DNA of 64,000 bases from Actinomyces qiguomingii (GCF_004102025.1 NZ_CP025228.1:1426001-1490000); one strand, 5' to 3'; shown: positions 1 to 9,647, counted from the first letter of the stretch. Translations and numbers: made by a program. The notes: generated from the sequence alone by a model not told the origin.

Positions 1-8
1 TGCGGGGG

Positions 9-542
9 CTACCGGCGCCCGAAGAGGCCGCGCAGGAAGCCCGACGCGCGGCTAACGAGGCGGGCTCGGCGGCGTGGCCTTGGCAGCGCTGCGAGTTGGG
101 TGCGCCGGACCTGCTCCAGGTCGCGCACATCCCACACCTCCACGGTGCCGTTCAGGACGTTCGCCCCCAACATCCCCACCAGGTTCACCGGGTCCTTCGC
201 CTGACCGAAGGGCGGGGCGTAGGCCAGGTCCAGGTAGATCAGGTCCGCAACGCCCAGCCCGGCGCGGTCGGCGCCGGTGACCGCCGCCGTCATCTCCCCG
301 GCGCGCACAATGGCGGTTCCCAGCGGCGCGGGAATCGGCCGGGCGTGCTCGGGATCCATGATGAAGTCGGCCACCAGCCGCCCCGCACGGTTCGCCGGGC
401 CGGCCAGGGGAATGGGACGGCGGACGCCGGTGATCGGATCGGTGGACACGGTGGCGTCGCCGACGGTGGTGGTGATGCCGCGCTTGGCCAGCACCTCGGC
501 GGCCTCAATGCCGATCGCGTCGTCGTGCCGTGGGGGCGACAT
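9..542 (-). pseudogene. CoA-disulfide reductase-like flavoprotein remnant
   Basis: The translation keeps the C-terminal part of the CoA-disulfide reductase/NADH oxidase family: the IPLAGPANRAGR stretch before the dimerisation domain and YAPPFGQAKDPVN inside it. The N-terminal FAD domain is absent. A short piece resembling the NAD-binding domain (IGIEAAEVLAKRG) runs straight into the GDATVSTDP segment, so most of the nucleotide-binding region has been deleted in frame. Intact family members have about 450 residues or more; about 177 remain here. The reading frame is open further upstream, but that sequence has no resemblance to the family. A non-functional deletion derivative is the best reading; a small stand-alone protein is less likely. 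Confidence 0.6.
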
Positions 543-722
543 TTGGCGCCCATTCTGGGCGCGGGCGCCTGCCCGGGAAGATGCCCCAGGGGGTATTTGG
601 TGTACGGTGTGCGCGCGGTGACCTCGGTCACTGACCGCCGCCGACCGTGGTCGCGCAGCAGGCGGCTGAGCACGGCGTTCCTGCCGGATTTGGACAGTTT
701 GACGGCGAGGCGCGCCGGTGAG

Positions 723-736
723 CGGGCTGCAGCCCG
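723..736 (-). terminator. 14-bp perfect palindrome after uppP
   Basis: CGGGCTGCAGCCCG lies 3 bases beyond the uppP stop and could form a compact stem or act as part of a terminator. No T-run follows on the minus strand. Its centre is CTGCAG, the sequence recognised by the PstI/BsuBI family encoded at 10.9-13.3 kb. The terminator role is an inference. Confidence 0.3.
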
Positions 737-739
737 ATC

Positions 740-1603
740 TCAGGCGGCGATCGTGCCGGTGGCAACCAGCACAATGATCACCAGCCCCAGCAGTACGCGG
801 TAGATCAGGAAGCCGGTGAACTTGTTGGACGAGACGAAGCGCAGTAGCCAGGCGATCGTCGCATAGGCGACCAGGCCGGAAACGACCGTGGCGATCGCCG
901 TAGCCCCCCATCCGACCGTATTGGAGATGTCCCCGGCGGCGGTGACGGCCTCCAGGGCGCCGGCGGCCAGCAGCGCCGGGATGCCCATGAAGAAGGACAG
1001 ACGGGTGGCGGTGACCCGATCAAAGCGCAGGAACAGTCCCGCGGAGATCGTCGCCCCCGAGCGGGAGATACCCGGCAGCATAGGAGAGAGCGCCTGGAAA
1101 CAGCCGATGATGAGGGCGTCCTTGATGGAGACCTCCCGCATTCCCTTGCCCGCAGAGGTATGGGCGGCACCGCTAGGGCCTTCACTGCGCCGGTCGGCCA
1201 GCCACATGACCCCGGACCACAGGATCAACGCTCCGGCGATCACCCACAGGGATCGGGAAGTGACCTCAATGAAGTCCTTCAGTACCAGGCCTACCACGGC
1301 CACGGGGATCGAGCCGAGGATGATGCCCCAACCGAGCGTGTAATCGGGGTCGGTGCGGGCATCGGCGTTGGTCAGGCCCTTGAGCCAAGCGGTCACAATG
1401 CGCACGATGTCGCCCCAGAAGTAGACGACGGCGGCCAGGATCGCGCCGACCTGGATGACGGCGGTGAAAGCGGTCATGCCAACATCGTTGATCTTGTAGT
1501 CCAGTAGCTTCTCAACGATGTTCAGGTGTCCGGTGGAGGACACGGGCAAGAACTCGGTGATGCCCTCGACAATGCCGAGGATGACGGCGTGCAGCCAGTT
1601 CAT
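740..1603 (-). CDS. uppP: undecaprenyl-diphosphatase UppP (BacA family)
   Basis: This integral membrane enzyme dephosphorylates undecaprenyl pyrophosphate to recycle the lipid carrier of cell-wall synthesis; overexpression in other bacteria gives bacitracin resistance. The 287-residue protein starts MNWLHAVILGIVEG and has both family motifs: the EGITEFLPVSSTGH segment near the N-terminus and PGISRSGAT in the second half, with several hydrophobic segments between. The ATG at 1603 was chosen because it begins the conserved N-terminus and has a GGGAG-like site just upstream; an in-frame start at 1672 would add 23 unconserved residues. It lies downstream of the phosphatase gene on the same strand. 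Confidence 0.95.
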   Translation of the reverse strand: MNWLHAVILGIVEGITEFLPVSSTGHLNIVEKLLDYKINDVGMTAFTAVIQVGAILAAVVYFWGDIVRIVTAWLKGLTNADARTDPDYTLGWGIILGSIPVAVVGLVLKDFIEVTSRSLWVIAGALILWSGVMWLADRRSEGPSGAAHTSAGKGMREVSIKDALIIGCFQALSPMLPGISRSGATISAGLFLRFDRVTATRLSFFMGIPALLAAGALEAVTAAGDISNTVGWGATAIATVVSGLVAYATIAWLLRFVSSNKFTGFLIYRVLLGLVIIVLVATGTIAA

Positions 1604-1725
1604 GAGGCTCCCAGGGCTCGGATGCGGTTGACTCCCTGAGAGGCTACCGGGCGGGGACTGCCCCGTGAGCACTCGGAGGTGTGGAACAGGCCTCAGCGGT
1701 TCCGGACTCGACGTGATCGTCCGGA

Positions 1726-2559
1726 TCAGTCGGTCTCGGCGGACAGGTGCTCCAGCACCGCCTCGTGCAGCAGGGTGTTGGTGGCTACCGCACTGCCGCC
1801 CCAGGGGCCCGACTCTCCTGCCAGGGAGGTGAAGCGGCCTCCGGCCTCGGTGACGATCGGCACCAGCGCGCCCATGTCATACAGTTCCAGCTCCGGCTCG
1901 GCGGCCAGGTCCACGGCTCCCTCGGCCAGCAGCATGTAGGACCAGAAGTCCCCGTAGGCGCGGGTGCGCCAGCACGCCTGCATCAGCGACAGCATGCCGC
2001 GCAGCCGCCGCCGCTCCGCCCAGCCGGACAGTGAGGAGTAGGACAGGGAGGCGTCCTCAAGGCCGGCCACACTGGACACGTGCAACTGGCGGGCCGAGGC
2101 CAGGGAGCGGCCGGTCCAGGCGCCGCCGCCGCGCACCGCCCACCAGCGCCGCCCCAGTGCGGGCGCGGAGACCAGGCCGACGACGACCTCGCCATCCTCC
2201 ACCAGGCTGATGAGGGTGGCCCATACGGGCACGCCCCGCACGAAGTTCTTGGTCCCGTCGATCGGGTCGATCACCCACTGGCGGGGGGAGTGGCCGGTGG
2301 TGCCGAACTCCTCCCCGAGCACGGAGTCGCGGGTGCGGGCGCGGGCCAGATAGTCGCGAATCATCCGCTCGGCCTCGCGGTCGGCCGCGGTCACGGGTGT
2401 CAGGTCGGGCTTGGTCTCCACCTCGAAGTCCTGGGCGTCGAAGCGTGCCTGGGTGAGCGGGTCCACCTGGTCGGCGATCGTATGCGCCAGATGCAGGTCA
2501 TCGCGCCAACGGCGCTCGGCGGCGGGCGGCGTGGGGGAGGAACCGGCGTTGCTGCTCAT
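1726..2559 (-). CDS. hisN: inositol monophosphatase-family phosphatase, HisN-type histidinol-phosphatase
   Basis: This 277-residue protein belongs to the Mg2+-dependent inositol monophosphatase superfamily. The metal-site motifs are GEEFG and DPIDGTKNF, with the ELELYDMGALVPI segment in the C-terminal half matching the last metal/substrate region. Overall it looks most like the actinobacterial HisN group, which performs the histidinol-phosphate step of histidine synthesis, but inositol-phosphatase activity cannot be excluded from sequence. No other his gene is nearby. It is co-directional with uppP, with a 122-bp gap, and divergent from the first FtsX-type permease. Confidence 0.8.
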   Translation of the reverse strand: MSSNAGSSPTPPAAERRWRDDLHLAHTIADQVDPLTQARFDAQDFEVETKPDLTPVTAADREAERMIRDYLARARTRDSVLGEEFGTTGHSPRQWVIDPIDGTKNFVRGVPVWATLISLVEDGEVVVGLVSAPALGRRWWAVRGGGAWTGRSLASARQLHVSSVAGLEDASLSYSSLSGWAERRRLRGMLSLMQACWRTRAYGDFWSYMLLAEGAVDLAAEPELELYDMGALVPIVTEAGGRFTSLAGESGPWGGSAVATNTLLHEAVLEHLSAETD

Positions 2560-2638
2560 GGCACGAGAGTAGACGCCCGCGGCTCGTCTCCGGCTCCGGC
2601 ACCGCCGCGAGCGGCCCGATTGCCGCGGCGAAAGGGCA

Positions 2639-2667
2639 GCCGGCCTCCTACCTCGGGAGGAGCCGGC
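2639..2667. promoter_or_regulatory. imperfect inverted repeat in the hisN/permease divergent region
   Basis: GCCGGCCTCCT and AGGAGCCGGC form a stem with one bulged base inside the 259-bp divergent intergenic region. It may be a regulator site or an attenuator; nothing in the sequence separates these options. The rest of the region presumably holds both promoters. Confidence 0.25.
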
Positions 2668-2818
2668 GCGAATCTAAAGGCGCAGGAGGCGGTGCCGCTT
2701 TCATACCGCGGGACCCCGGAGAGTTCCGTCAAAGTGAGGTTTCGGGTGCTACGGGCGGCTCGTAGCGTGAGCCTCAGCCGCTCGGAGCACCCGGAACCCA
2801 AGCGAAGGAGCCCCACCC

Positions 2819-5287
2819 ATGCCCGCCATGCTCGACCTGCGCCGTACCCTGGCCGCCCTGGTGGCGGTGGCCATGAGCGCGGCCCTGATCGTCTTCAGCT
2901 TCATCATCTCCGACACGGCCACCACCCAGATGACCGCCGCCGCCCGTGCCAGCGTCGGAAACGCCGACGTCGTCGTACTGCCCGAGCAGGGCGGGGAACT
3001 GTCCGAGGCCGCGGCCTCCACCATCGCGGCGGCTCCGGGCGTGGCCGGCGTGCGTAGCTATTCGGAGGGAACGATCTGGATCGACCGCATGGGTGATTCC
3101 GGCGGCACCGAATTCACCTATGTACTGGACGTGCCGCCCCTGTCCGGCGGCACTCGCTTGGTCGAGGGACGCCTGCCGGAGAAGGAGGGAGAGATAGCGG
3201 TCTCGCCCTCGGTGGCTAGGCAGGACGTCGCGGTCGGCAGCGCCATCGCCCTGAAGGAGGACCGGGCGGGTACGCATACCGCCGCCACAGTAGTGGGCGT
3301 GATCGCCCCTGGGCCCGAGATCACCCGTTGGGACGCCGGTGAGCAGTACATCTTCGCCACCGCCGACGAACGCGCCGCCCTGGGCCTGTCGACGGCGCCG
3401 GCGGCCCTGTACGTGACCGGCTCGGCGGGCACGAGCACACAGGATCTCATGGACTCCGTCTCCCAGACACTCCACGCGAACGGCCTGGGCGCCAGCGTCT
3501 ACACCGCCTCCGACATCGTCATGATGCGCGCGTCCAACATGGGTGACATGAACTCCACCACGCAGATGCTGCTGCAGCTGCTCGGCCCGGTGTGCGCGGT
3601 GGTGGCCGGGATCGTGATCGCCACGACCTTCTCCACCCTGTTGGCGCGGCAGGCCCGGCAGACCGGTCTGCTGCGCTGCATCGGTGCGGGGCGGACCCAG
3701 GTGTTCGGTTCGGTGCTGCGCAGCGCTCTGGCGACCGGCCTGGTCGGCTCAATCATCGGCTCCCTCCTGGGCGTGGCGCTGGCCTCGCTGGTGGCTCGCT
3801 CCGGACTGGTGGAAGGCTTGGAGGCGCACTACCTGACGGTCAACCGGCAGACGATGGTGCTGTCGGTGGTGCTCAGCACCGCGGTGACGCTGGCGGCGGT
3901 GCTGCGCCCGGCCCGTCAAGCCACCCGCGTGTCTCCACTGGTGGCCCTGACCGGGCAGGTGGCCGACGAGCGTACGCTCAGCCGCCGCCGGATGGGGACC
4001 GCCGCTGCCGGGGTGGTGGTGGCCCTGATCGGCCTGGGCATCACCTGGCTGAGCATCTGGGCGCAGGTGGTCATCTACACGGCCCTGGGCGCGGTGCTCA
4101 TGGTGCTGGGCGTGCTGGCGGGGCTGCCGTTGATCGTGGTCGGCGGGGCCCGGCTGGTGGAGCGGCTCGGCGGCGGGGCCCGTCGGCCCGTGCTGCAGCT
4201 GGCGGCCCGCAACCTCGCTCGCAACCCGGGGCGTGCCGCCGCCACCACCGCCTCTCTACTGGTCACGGTTACGGTAGGTGCCACCCTGCTGGCCGGCCTT
4301 ATCAGCCTGAACGCGTCTATGAATGCAATCATAGCCGCCAACGCGCCGGTTGACATCCGGGTGGACGGAATCGCCACCGCCGATGACGCGGCGGCACTGG
4401 CCGCCCGGGTTGAGCAGGCGGACGGCGTTGAGAAGGCGACGGTGATTCCAGCGCTCGAAGCGGGCATCACTCCGAGCGCCGACGACGTCGATGAGATCAC
4501 CGTCTCCGCAGTGGATACGGCCGCGGCCGCCCCGGTGGTGCGCTCCGACAAAAGTCTGGAGGGCCTCGACGACGACACCCTCGTCCTCTCCCGCGAGTAC
4601 CGCCTGGAGGAGGGCGCCGCCGTCACCCTCACCGGCTCCAGGGGCAGCAGGGAACTGACCGTTCACCTGGCCGAGGGCGGCCTCGGGCCGGTAGTCTCCC
4701 CGGCGGTCGCCAGCCAGTTGGCGGGAGATGAGCCGACGGCCCTGTCCCTATGGGTGCGTACCGTCGGTGACGGTACCGACACGAGTGTGGTCACCGCGGT
4801 GCGTGACGCGCTGCAGCGGCCCGAACTGGTGGTCAGCAGCTCTGCCACCGAGCGTGCCGGCCTTTCCAGCGAGGTGAACCGCATTGTCACCATCATCGTT
4901 GCGGTTCTGGCCTTCACGCTGTTGATCACCCTGTCTGGGCTGGCCAACACCACGGACGTTAGCGTGTTGGAACGCTTCCGGGAGATCGGGGTGCTGCGCG
5001 CCACTGGGGTGCAGCGCGGCCAGGTACGGAGCCTGTTCATCACCGAGGCCGTGCTCACCTCCCTGCTGGGCGGGGTGCTCGGGGCGGTTATGGGGACGGT
5101 GTTCGGCATGGCGGCCCTGGTTGCCGTATTCGGGCTCGATGCCGCGGACAGCCTGGTGTTGCAGGTGCCCTGGCTGGGACTCGCCGGGATCCTGGTGGCC
5201 TCGGCGACCATCGGCGTGCTGGCGGCGCTGCGGCCCGCCGGCCGCGCCGCCGCCGTCGTCCCCTTGAGCGCGCTGGCGCAGGAGTAG
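2819..5287 (+). CDS. FtsX-type ABC transporter permease (paralogue 1)
   Basis: This 822-residue protein has the two-repeat layout of large FtsX/MacB-type permeases: a membrane segment at residues 6-30, a long extracytoplasmic domain to about 255, a block of membrane segments to about 460, a second half-repeat starting near 475, and three more membrane segments at the C-terminus ending in the conserved RPAGRAA-type tail. The start is supported by a GAAGGAG site 8 bases upstream. It has no ATPase directly attached; the nearest is 390 bp downstream, and the second permease behind that is a clear paralogue (both begin MPxMLDLRRT). Substrate unknown; relatives export peptides, lipids or antibiotics, or take part in envelope-stress detoxification. 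Confidence 0.88.
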   Translation: MPAMLDLRRTLAALVAVAMSAALIVFSFIISDTATTQMTAAARASVGNADVVVLPEQGGELSEAAASTIAAAPGVAGVRSYSEGTIWIDRMGDSGGTEFTYVLDVPPLSGGTRLVEGRLPEKEGEIAVSPSVARQDVAVGSAIALKEDRAGTHTAATVVGVIAPGPEITRWDAGEQYIFATADERAALGLSTAPAALYVTGSAGTSTQDLMDSVSQTLHANGLGASVYTASDIVMMRASNMGDMNSTTQMLLQLLGPVCAVVAGIVIATTFSTLLARQARQTGLLRCIGAGRTQVFGSVLRSALATGLVGSIIGSLLGVALASLVARSGLVEGLEAHYLTVNRQTMVLSVVLSTAVTLAAVLRPARQATRVSPLVALTGQVADERTLSRRRMGTAAAGVVVALIGLGITWLSIWAQVVIYTALGAVLMVLGVLAGLPLIVVGGARLVERLGGGARRPVLQLAARNLARNPGRAAATTASLLVTVTVGATLLAGLISLNASMNAIIAANAPVDIRVDGIATADDAAALAARVEQADGVEKATVIPALEAGITPSADDVDEITVSAVDTAAAAPVVRSDKSLEGLDDDTLVLSREYRLEEGAAVTLTGSRGSRELTVHLAEGGLGPVVSPAVASQLAGDEPTALSLWVRTVGDGTDTSVVTAVRDALQRPELVVSSSATERAGLSSEVNRIVTIIVAVLAFTLLITLSGLANTTDVSVLERFREIGVLRATGVQRGQVRSLFITEAVLTSLLGGVLGAVMGTVFGMAALVAVFGLDAADSLVLQVPWLGLAGILVASATIGVLAALRPAGRAAAVVPLSALAQE

Positions 5288-5314
5288 AGCTCAGCTGACC
5301 TTGCCTACGCATTT

Positions 5315-5349
5315 GACTGCGCCACCCGCACCGAGCGGGTGGCGCAGTC
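5315..5349 (+). terminator. strong hairpin terminator after permease 1
   Basis: A perfect 15-base inverted repeat (gactgcgccacccgc and its complement) with a 5-base loop begins 28 bases after the permease stop. The T-tract is weak, as is common in actinobacteria. It suggests permease 1 is mostly transcribed apart from the ATPase-permease 2 pair. Confidence 0.75.
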
Positions 5350-5676
5350 ACGTTGTATCGGCCAGCACCGACTCGACGTGAAAGGTTCGGCTATGCCGGT
5401 TCCGGACATTCTGGGGTAGCCCAATTGCGTTAGTCCCTGCCGCGGGCCCCAGCTCGTACTGGGCGGTTGGCCGGCGTCAGGGATTACCCCGAGCGGGTGT
5501 GGCTGTGGTCTCGTCCTGGAGGGTGATGGTGGGGTGGTGCGGAGGTAGTAGGTGGCGTTGAGACTTTCGTTCGTGTCTGGCCGGTAGTTCCGCCTTTCAG
5601 CGTATTTTCAACGGATTCTACGGATTCTAGAGTTGGTTCCGTCAAGCTAATAGAACCCGTTACGGAGGAATCCCCC
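5350..5676 (+). promoter_or_regulatory. 327-bp region upstream of the ABC ATPase
   Basis: No gene is apparent here. It ends with a good ribosome-binding site (ACGGAGGAA) before the ATPase ATG. GTTCCGTCAA at 5636-5645 is also found at 2723-2732 upstream of permease 1, so the two transcription units may share a control element. Confidence 0.4.
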
Positions 5677-6465
5677 ATGTCCGCCCCCACCGAGTCCACC
5701 TACTTGGGTCTGTCCGGTGCCGACCCCGCCGTGCCGAAAGTGGTTGAGGCCCGCATGCTCACTAAGATCTACGGTACCGGCGGCGCGCAGGTCACCGCCC
5801 TGGACCACGTATCGCTGGCCGTCAGTCGGGGCCAGTTCGTGGCCGTCATGGGGCCCTCTGGTTCGGGCAAGTCCACCCTGCTGCACTGCCTGGCTGGCCT
5901 GGATACCCCGAACTCCGGCGCCGTGTTCATCGCCGGGAAGGACCTGGCCCGTATGAATGACCGCCAGCTGACGGCGGTGCGTCGCGACCGGCTCGGTTTC
6001 GTGTTCCAGGCCTTCAATCTGCTGCCGCAGTTGACCGCGGAGGAGAACATCTTGTTGCCGTTGCGGCTGGCCCACCGCAAACCCGAGCGGGACTGGTATG
6101 ACGCCGTCATTGATTCCCTGGGGATCGGGGACCGGTTGGAGCATCGGCCCAGTGAGCTGTCCGGTGGCCAGCAGCAGCGTGTGGCGGTGGCCCGTGCGCT
6201 GGTGGGGCGGCCGGAGGTCGTCTTCGCCGACGAGCCCACCGGTGCTCTGGACACCGCGTCGGCCGCCTCCCTGCTGGAGACGCTGGCCCGCATGTGTGAG
6301 GCCCTGGGGCAGACGGTGGTCATGGTCACCCATGATCAGAACGCGGCCGGGGCCACCAACCGGATTATTCGGCTGCGCGATGGGCGGATCGTCGGCGACG
6401 ACGTGCTCGCCCGCCCTGCCGGCCAGCACGCCGCCCCACCGACCGCAGTGCAGGGGGCCCACTGA
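5677..6465 (+). CDS. ABC transporter ATP-binding protein (MacB/LolD type)
   Basis: The 262-residue cytoplasmic ATPase has Walker A GPSGSGKST (59-67), a Q-loop at VFQAFNLLPQ, signature LSGGQQQR (161-168) and Walker B VVFADEPTG with the family's catalytic E (181-189). The sequence is typical of ATPases that drive FtsX-type permeases. Its stop codon overlaps the start of permease 2 by one base, so the two are translationally coupled. Because permease 1 is a paralogue of permease 2 and has no ATPase of its own, this protein probably serves both. Confidence 0.93.
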   Translation: MSAPTESTYLGLSGADPAVPKVVEARMLTKIYGTGGAQVTALDHVSLAVSRGQFVAVMGPSGSGKSTLLHCLAGLDTPNSGAVFIAGKDLARMNDRQLTAVRRDRLGFVFQAFNLLPQLTAEENILLPLRLAHRKPERDWYDAVIDSLGIGDRLEHRPSELSGGQQQRVAVARALVGRPEVVFADEPTGALDTASAASLLETLARMCEALGQTVVMVTHDQNAAGATNRIIRLRDGRIVGDDVLARPAGQHAAPPTAVQGAH

Positions 6466-8954
6466 TGCCTCCCATGCTCGACCTGCGCCGCACCGTCGCC
6501 GCCCTGGTGGCCGTAGTCATGAGCGCAGCACTCATCGTTGTAAGTCTCATCATCTCCGATTCCTCGACCGCCCAGATGACGGCGGCGGCTCGCGCCTCGG
6601 TCGGCGACGCCGACGTGGTCGTCATCGCCGACAGCCATGACGACGCCACGGACGGGACCCTGCCCGAGCAGGCGGTTCAGGACGTTGCCGCCGCCGACGG
6701 CGTGGCCAGTGTGCGCCCCTACATTGAGGGGTCGACGTGGATTATGCATCCGGCCGGTTCTGCGTACGACTCGCATCCGTTCGTGCTGGAGGTGCCGGAG
6801 ATACGCGGTGGCACGCGTTTGACGGCGGGGCGCCTGCCGGAGAAGGAAGGAGAGGTAGCCCTCTCCCCGGCGGCTGCGCAGACCCAGGATCTTGAAGTCG
6901 GAAACACCGTTTCCTTCCAACCGGATTCTGATGCCGAAGCGAGTTCAACTGCAACGGTTGTGGGCATAATCCAGCCTGGTGCCGAGATCACTCGGCTGGG
7001 GGCAGGCGCGGCTTATGTATTTGCGACTGCGGAAGAACGTGTGGTGCTCGGTGTTCCGGAGACTCCCGTAGTCCTCTACGTGACAGGTGCGGCTGGTACG
7101 AGCATCGAAGCGCTCATGACATCAGTCGAAAAGGCCGCGCAGACTTCTCAGCCTGGGGCGGGTGTTTACAGCGCCTCCGATATTGTGGTCATGCGGAGTT
7201 CCGGACAAAGTTCGGTGAATTCGGTGACAATGACACTGTTCCGGTTGCTGGGGCCGGTATGTGCCGTCGTGGCGGGAATCGTGATTGCGACTACCTTCAC
7301 TACGCTGGTGGCCAGACAGGCGCGCCAGACCGGTCTGCTGCGCTGCATCGGCGCAACCCGCCGTCAAGTGCTCGGGTCGGTGCTGCGCACCGGCCTGATC
7401 ACCGGGTTACTTGGTTCGGTTATGGGCGCCGGGCTTGGCATTGGATTGGCCACGCTGGTGTCACGCGCAGGCCTGATCGAAGGTCTGGAATGGCAGTACT
7501 TCACGGTATCATGGCAGTCGCTTCTCCTGGGTGTCTTCCTGAGTACCTTGGTGACGTTGGTGGCGGTGCTGCGTCCGGCCCGCCGCGCCACCCGGGTCTC
7601 GCCCCTGGTAGCCCTGACTGGGCAGGTGGCCGATGAACGGTCACTTAGCCGCGGGCGCGTGGTGAGTGCCATCGTTGGGCTTGTGGTAGTCGTGATCGGT
7701 TTGGTGATCACCGGATTGAGCATTCAGGCGCGAGTCGTCGAGTACACGGCAGCTGGCGCAGTGCTTCTGGTACTGGGCCTGCTAGTGGGACTTCCGTTGC
7801 TGGTTATCGGCGCCTCCCGCGCCACGGAGCGGCTCGCAGGTGGTGACCGGCGCCCGGTGCTGCAACTCGCCACTCGCAATCTCGCCCGTAACCCGGGGCG
7901 CGCCGCCGCTACCACTGCCTCGCTGTTGGTGTCCGTGGCTGTTGCCTCCACCCTGGTCACCGGTATTGCCAGCGCTCGGGCATCCATGAATGGATATATC
8001 AACAGCGGTAGCCCCGTAGACATCCGGGTCAGTGGTATCCCCGCCAATTCCGATACATCGAAACTGATCGCCCGGGTAGAGAACCTGGAAAATGTAGACC
8101 GGACGGTCCTGGTGCCGACATTTGATCTGGGGATTACTCCGGAAACGACGGCAGACAACGAGATAACCGTATCTGCGGTGGATGTAGCTGAAGTCGCTCC
8201 GGTCATACGCTCCCACAACGGACTGGAGGGTCTTGACGACAACACGTTGATTGTTGGAGAGATCTACGGCCGTCCCGAGGGTACGTCCGTGACGCTCACG
8301 GGGCCTGCGGGCAGTGTGGAACTTACCGTACACGTGGAGGAGGGCGGCTTCGGGCCGGTTATTACGCCCGCGGTCGCGGAGAAACTAGTCGGGGACAATC
8401 CGACGAGTTCATCCCTGTGGGCGCGCACTGTGGGTGACGGGAGTAACGCTGATCCAGGTTCGCAGGTGCGTCAACTCCTACAAGGCGAGGGTTACTACAT
8501 CACGACCACGGCAGCAGGTCGAACCGCGTTTGCTGAGTACCTCAACTGGATAATCTCGGTCATCGCTGTGGTCTTGGCTTTCACGTTGCTCATCGCTTTG
8601 TCCGGCATGGCCAACACCACGGATGTGAGCGTGCTGGAGCGGATCCGGGAGATCGGGGTACTGCGTGCTATGGGCGTGCAACGGCGTCATGTAGGAGGAC
8701 TTTTCATCACGGAGTCGGTCATGACCTCGCTGCTGGGAGGCGTGATCGGAGTTGTCCTGGGGGCGGTCCTGGGCTTGGCCGCCGTAGCGGCGGTCATGGG
8801 CGCCGACGGCGGGTCGGAACTCGTACTGCGAGTGCCCTGGCTACAACTAGTGGCAATCCTGCTGGCGGCTGCAGCCGTAGGCGTGCTCGCGGCCCTGCGT
8901 CCCAGCAGCCGTGCCGCGTCGGTGGTCCCTGTCACCGCGATTGCTCAGGAGTGA
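6465..8954 (+). CDS. FtsX-type ABC transporter permease (paralogue 2)
   Basis: The 829-residue membrane protein is paralogous to the one at 2819-5287, with the same start, order of membrane segments and C-terminal tail (RPSSRAASVVP). The N-terminal membrane segment is followed by an extracytoplasmic domain to about residue 260, a four-helix membrane block, a second half-repeat and three terminal helices. The middle of the gene (about 6.9-8.5 kb) looks less GC-rich than permease 1, so the copies have diverged in composition or one was acquired separately. The start overlaps the ATPase stop. It ends 12 bases before the convergent response-regulator gene, which suggests that two-component pair controls it. 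Confidence 0.9.
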   Translation: MPPMLDLRRTVAALVAVVMSAALIVVSLIISDSSTAQMTAAARASVGDADVVVIADSHDDATDGTLPEQAVQDVAAADGVASVRPYIEGSTWIMHPAGSAYDSHPFVLEVPEIRGGTRLTAGRLPEKEGEVALSPAAAQTQDLEVGNTVSFQPDSDAEASSTATVVGIIQPGAEITRLGAGAAYVFATAEERVVLGVPETPVVLYVTGAAGTSIEALMTSVEKAAQTSQPGAGVYSASDIVVMRSSGQSSVNSVTMTLFRLLGPVCAVVAGIVIATTFTTLVARQARQTGLLRCIGATRRQVLGSVLRTGLITGLLGSVMGAGLGIGLATLVSRAGLIEGLEWQYFTVSWQSLLLGVFLSTLVTLVAVLRPARRATRVSPLVALTGQVADERSLSRGRVVSAIVGLVVVVIGLVITGLSIQARVVEYTAAGAVLLVLGLLVGLPLLVIGASRATERLAGGDRRPVLQLATRNLARNPGRAAATTASLLVSVAVASTLVTGIASARASMNGYINSGSPVDIRVSGIPANSDTSKLIARVENLENVDRTVLVPTFDLGITPETTADNEITVSAVDVAEVAPVIRSHNGLEGLDDNTLIVGEIYGRPEGTSVTLTGPAGSVELTVHVEEGGFGPVITPAVAEKLVGDNPTSSSLWARTVGDGSNADPGSQVRQLLQGEGYYITTTAAGRTAFAEYLNWIISVIAVVLAFTLLIALSGMANTTDVSVLERIREIGVLRAMGVQRRHVGGLFITESVMTSLLGGVIGVVLGAVLGLAAVAAVMGADGGSELVLRVPWLQLVAILLAAAAVGVLAALRPSSRAASVVPVTAIAQE

Positions 8955-8966
8955 ATTCCGAGTATC

Positions 8967-9647
8967 TCAGGATGGCTGGTGGCCGGCCTTGTTGGCCGTG
9001 ACGACGAGCCGGAGCCGAGAGTTCACCCCGTACTTGCGCATCAGGCTGGACACGTGTCGCTTCACCGTGCTCTCCGACTCGACCAGCTCTTCCGCGATTT
9101 CCGCATTGGACATGCCGTCGCACAACAGGGTGAGCACTTCGTGCTCCGCAGCGGTTATGCCGGACGGCCGGTCCGGCATAACCGGGCGCAGGTGGTTTGC
9201 GACCAGTCTGGAGGCAGCTTCCGGCGATAGGGGAGTACCGCCGTCGTAAGCGGCGACGACAGCGCGGACCACATCATCCGGTTCGGCGCTCTTGAGGAGG
9301 AAACCGTTCGCATGGCGGCTCAGCGCATCCATCATGGTCGCGTCGTCGTCCAAGCCGGTGAGTACCACGACGGCTGTAGTTGGGGATTCCTGCTTCAGCC
9401 GCGACAACAGTTCCAGGCCGTCCATGCCGGGCATGGCCACATCGGTGAGGACGACATCGGCGTGGGTCCCCCGTAGAAAGGAGAGTGCGTCGGTGGCGGA
9501 GGGGAAGGCGCCGAGGACCTGTATCTGCGGAGACTTGCTGAGGTAGGCCTGCAGGGCCCGCAGTACGTAGATTTCATCGTCTACCACGACTACCCGAATC
9601 GGTTCGACGTCGGGCTTCCCGTCGGGACGGACACTAGAAGTGGGCAC
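8967..9647 (-). CDS. NarL/FixJ-family two-component response regulator
   Basis: The 226-residue protein has a receiver domain with acidic pair D23-D24, phospho-acceptor D69 in VVLTDVAMPG and the conserved lysine K119 in GFLLKS. A LuxR-type helix-turn-helix follows in the C-terminal 65 residues (SNAEIAEELV and STVKRHVSSL). It is divergent from a histidine kinase of the matching HisKA_3 class, its likely partner, and convergent with permease 2. TCS-FtsX/ABC neighbourhoods often sense and remove envelope-acting compounds; that link is an inference here. Confidence 0.92.
   Translation of the reverse strand: MPTSSVRPDGKPDVEPIRVVVVDDEIYVLRALQAYLSKSPQIQVLGAFPSATDALSFLRGTHADVVLTDVAMPGMDGLELLSRLKQESPTTAVVVLTGLDDDATMMDALSRHANGFLLKSAEPDDVVRAVVAAYDGGTPLSPEAASRLVANHLRPVMPDRPSGITAAEHEVLTLLCDGMSNAEIAEELVESESTVKRHVSSLMRKYGVNSRLRLVVTANKAGHQPS

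Noticed and set aside
1652..1665. Terminator between hisN and uppP
   Set aside because: CGGGG-ACTG-CCCCG has only 5-base arms and no T-run; too weak to call.
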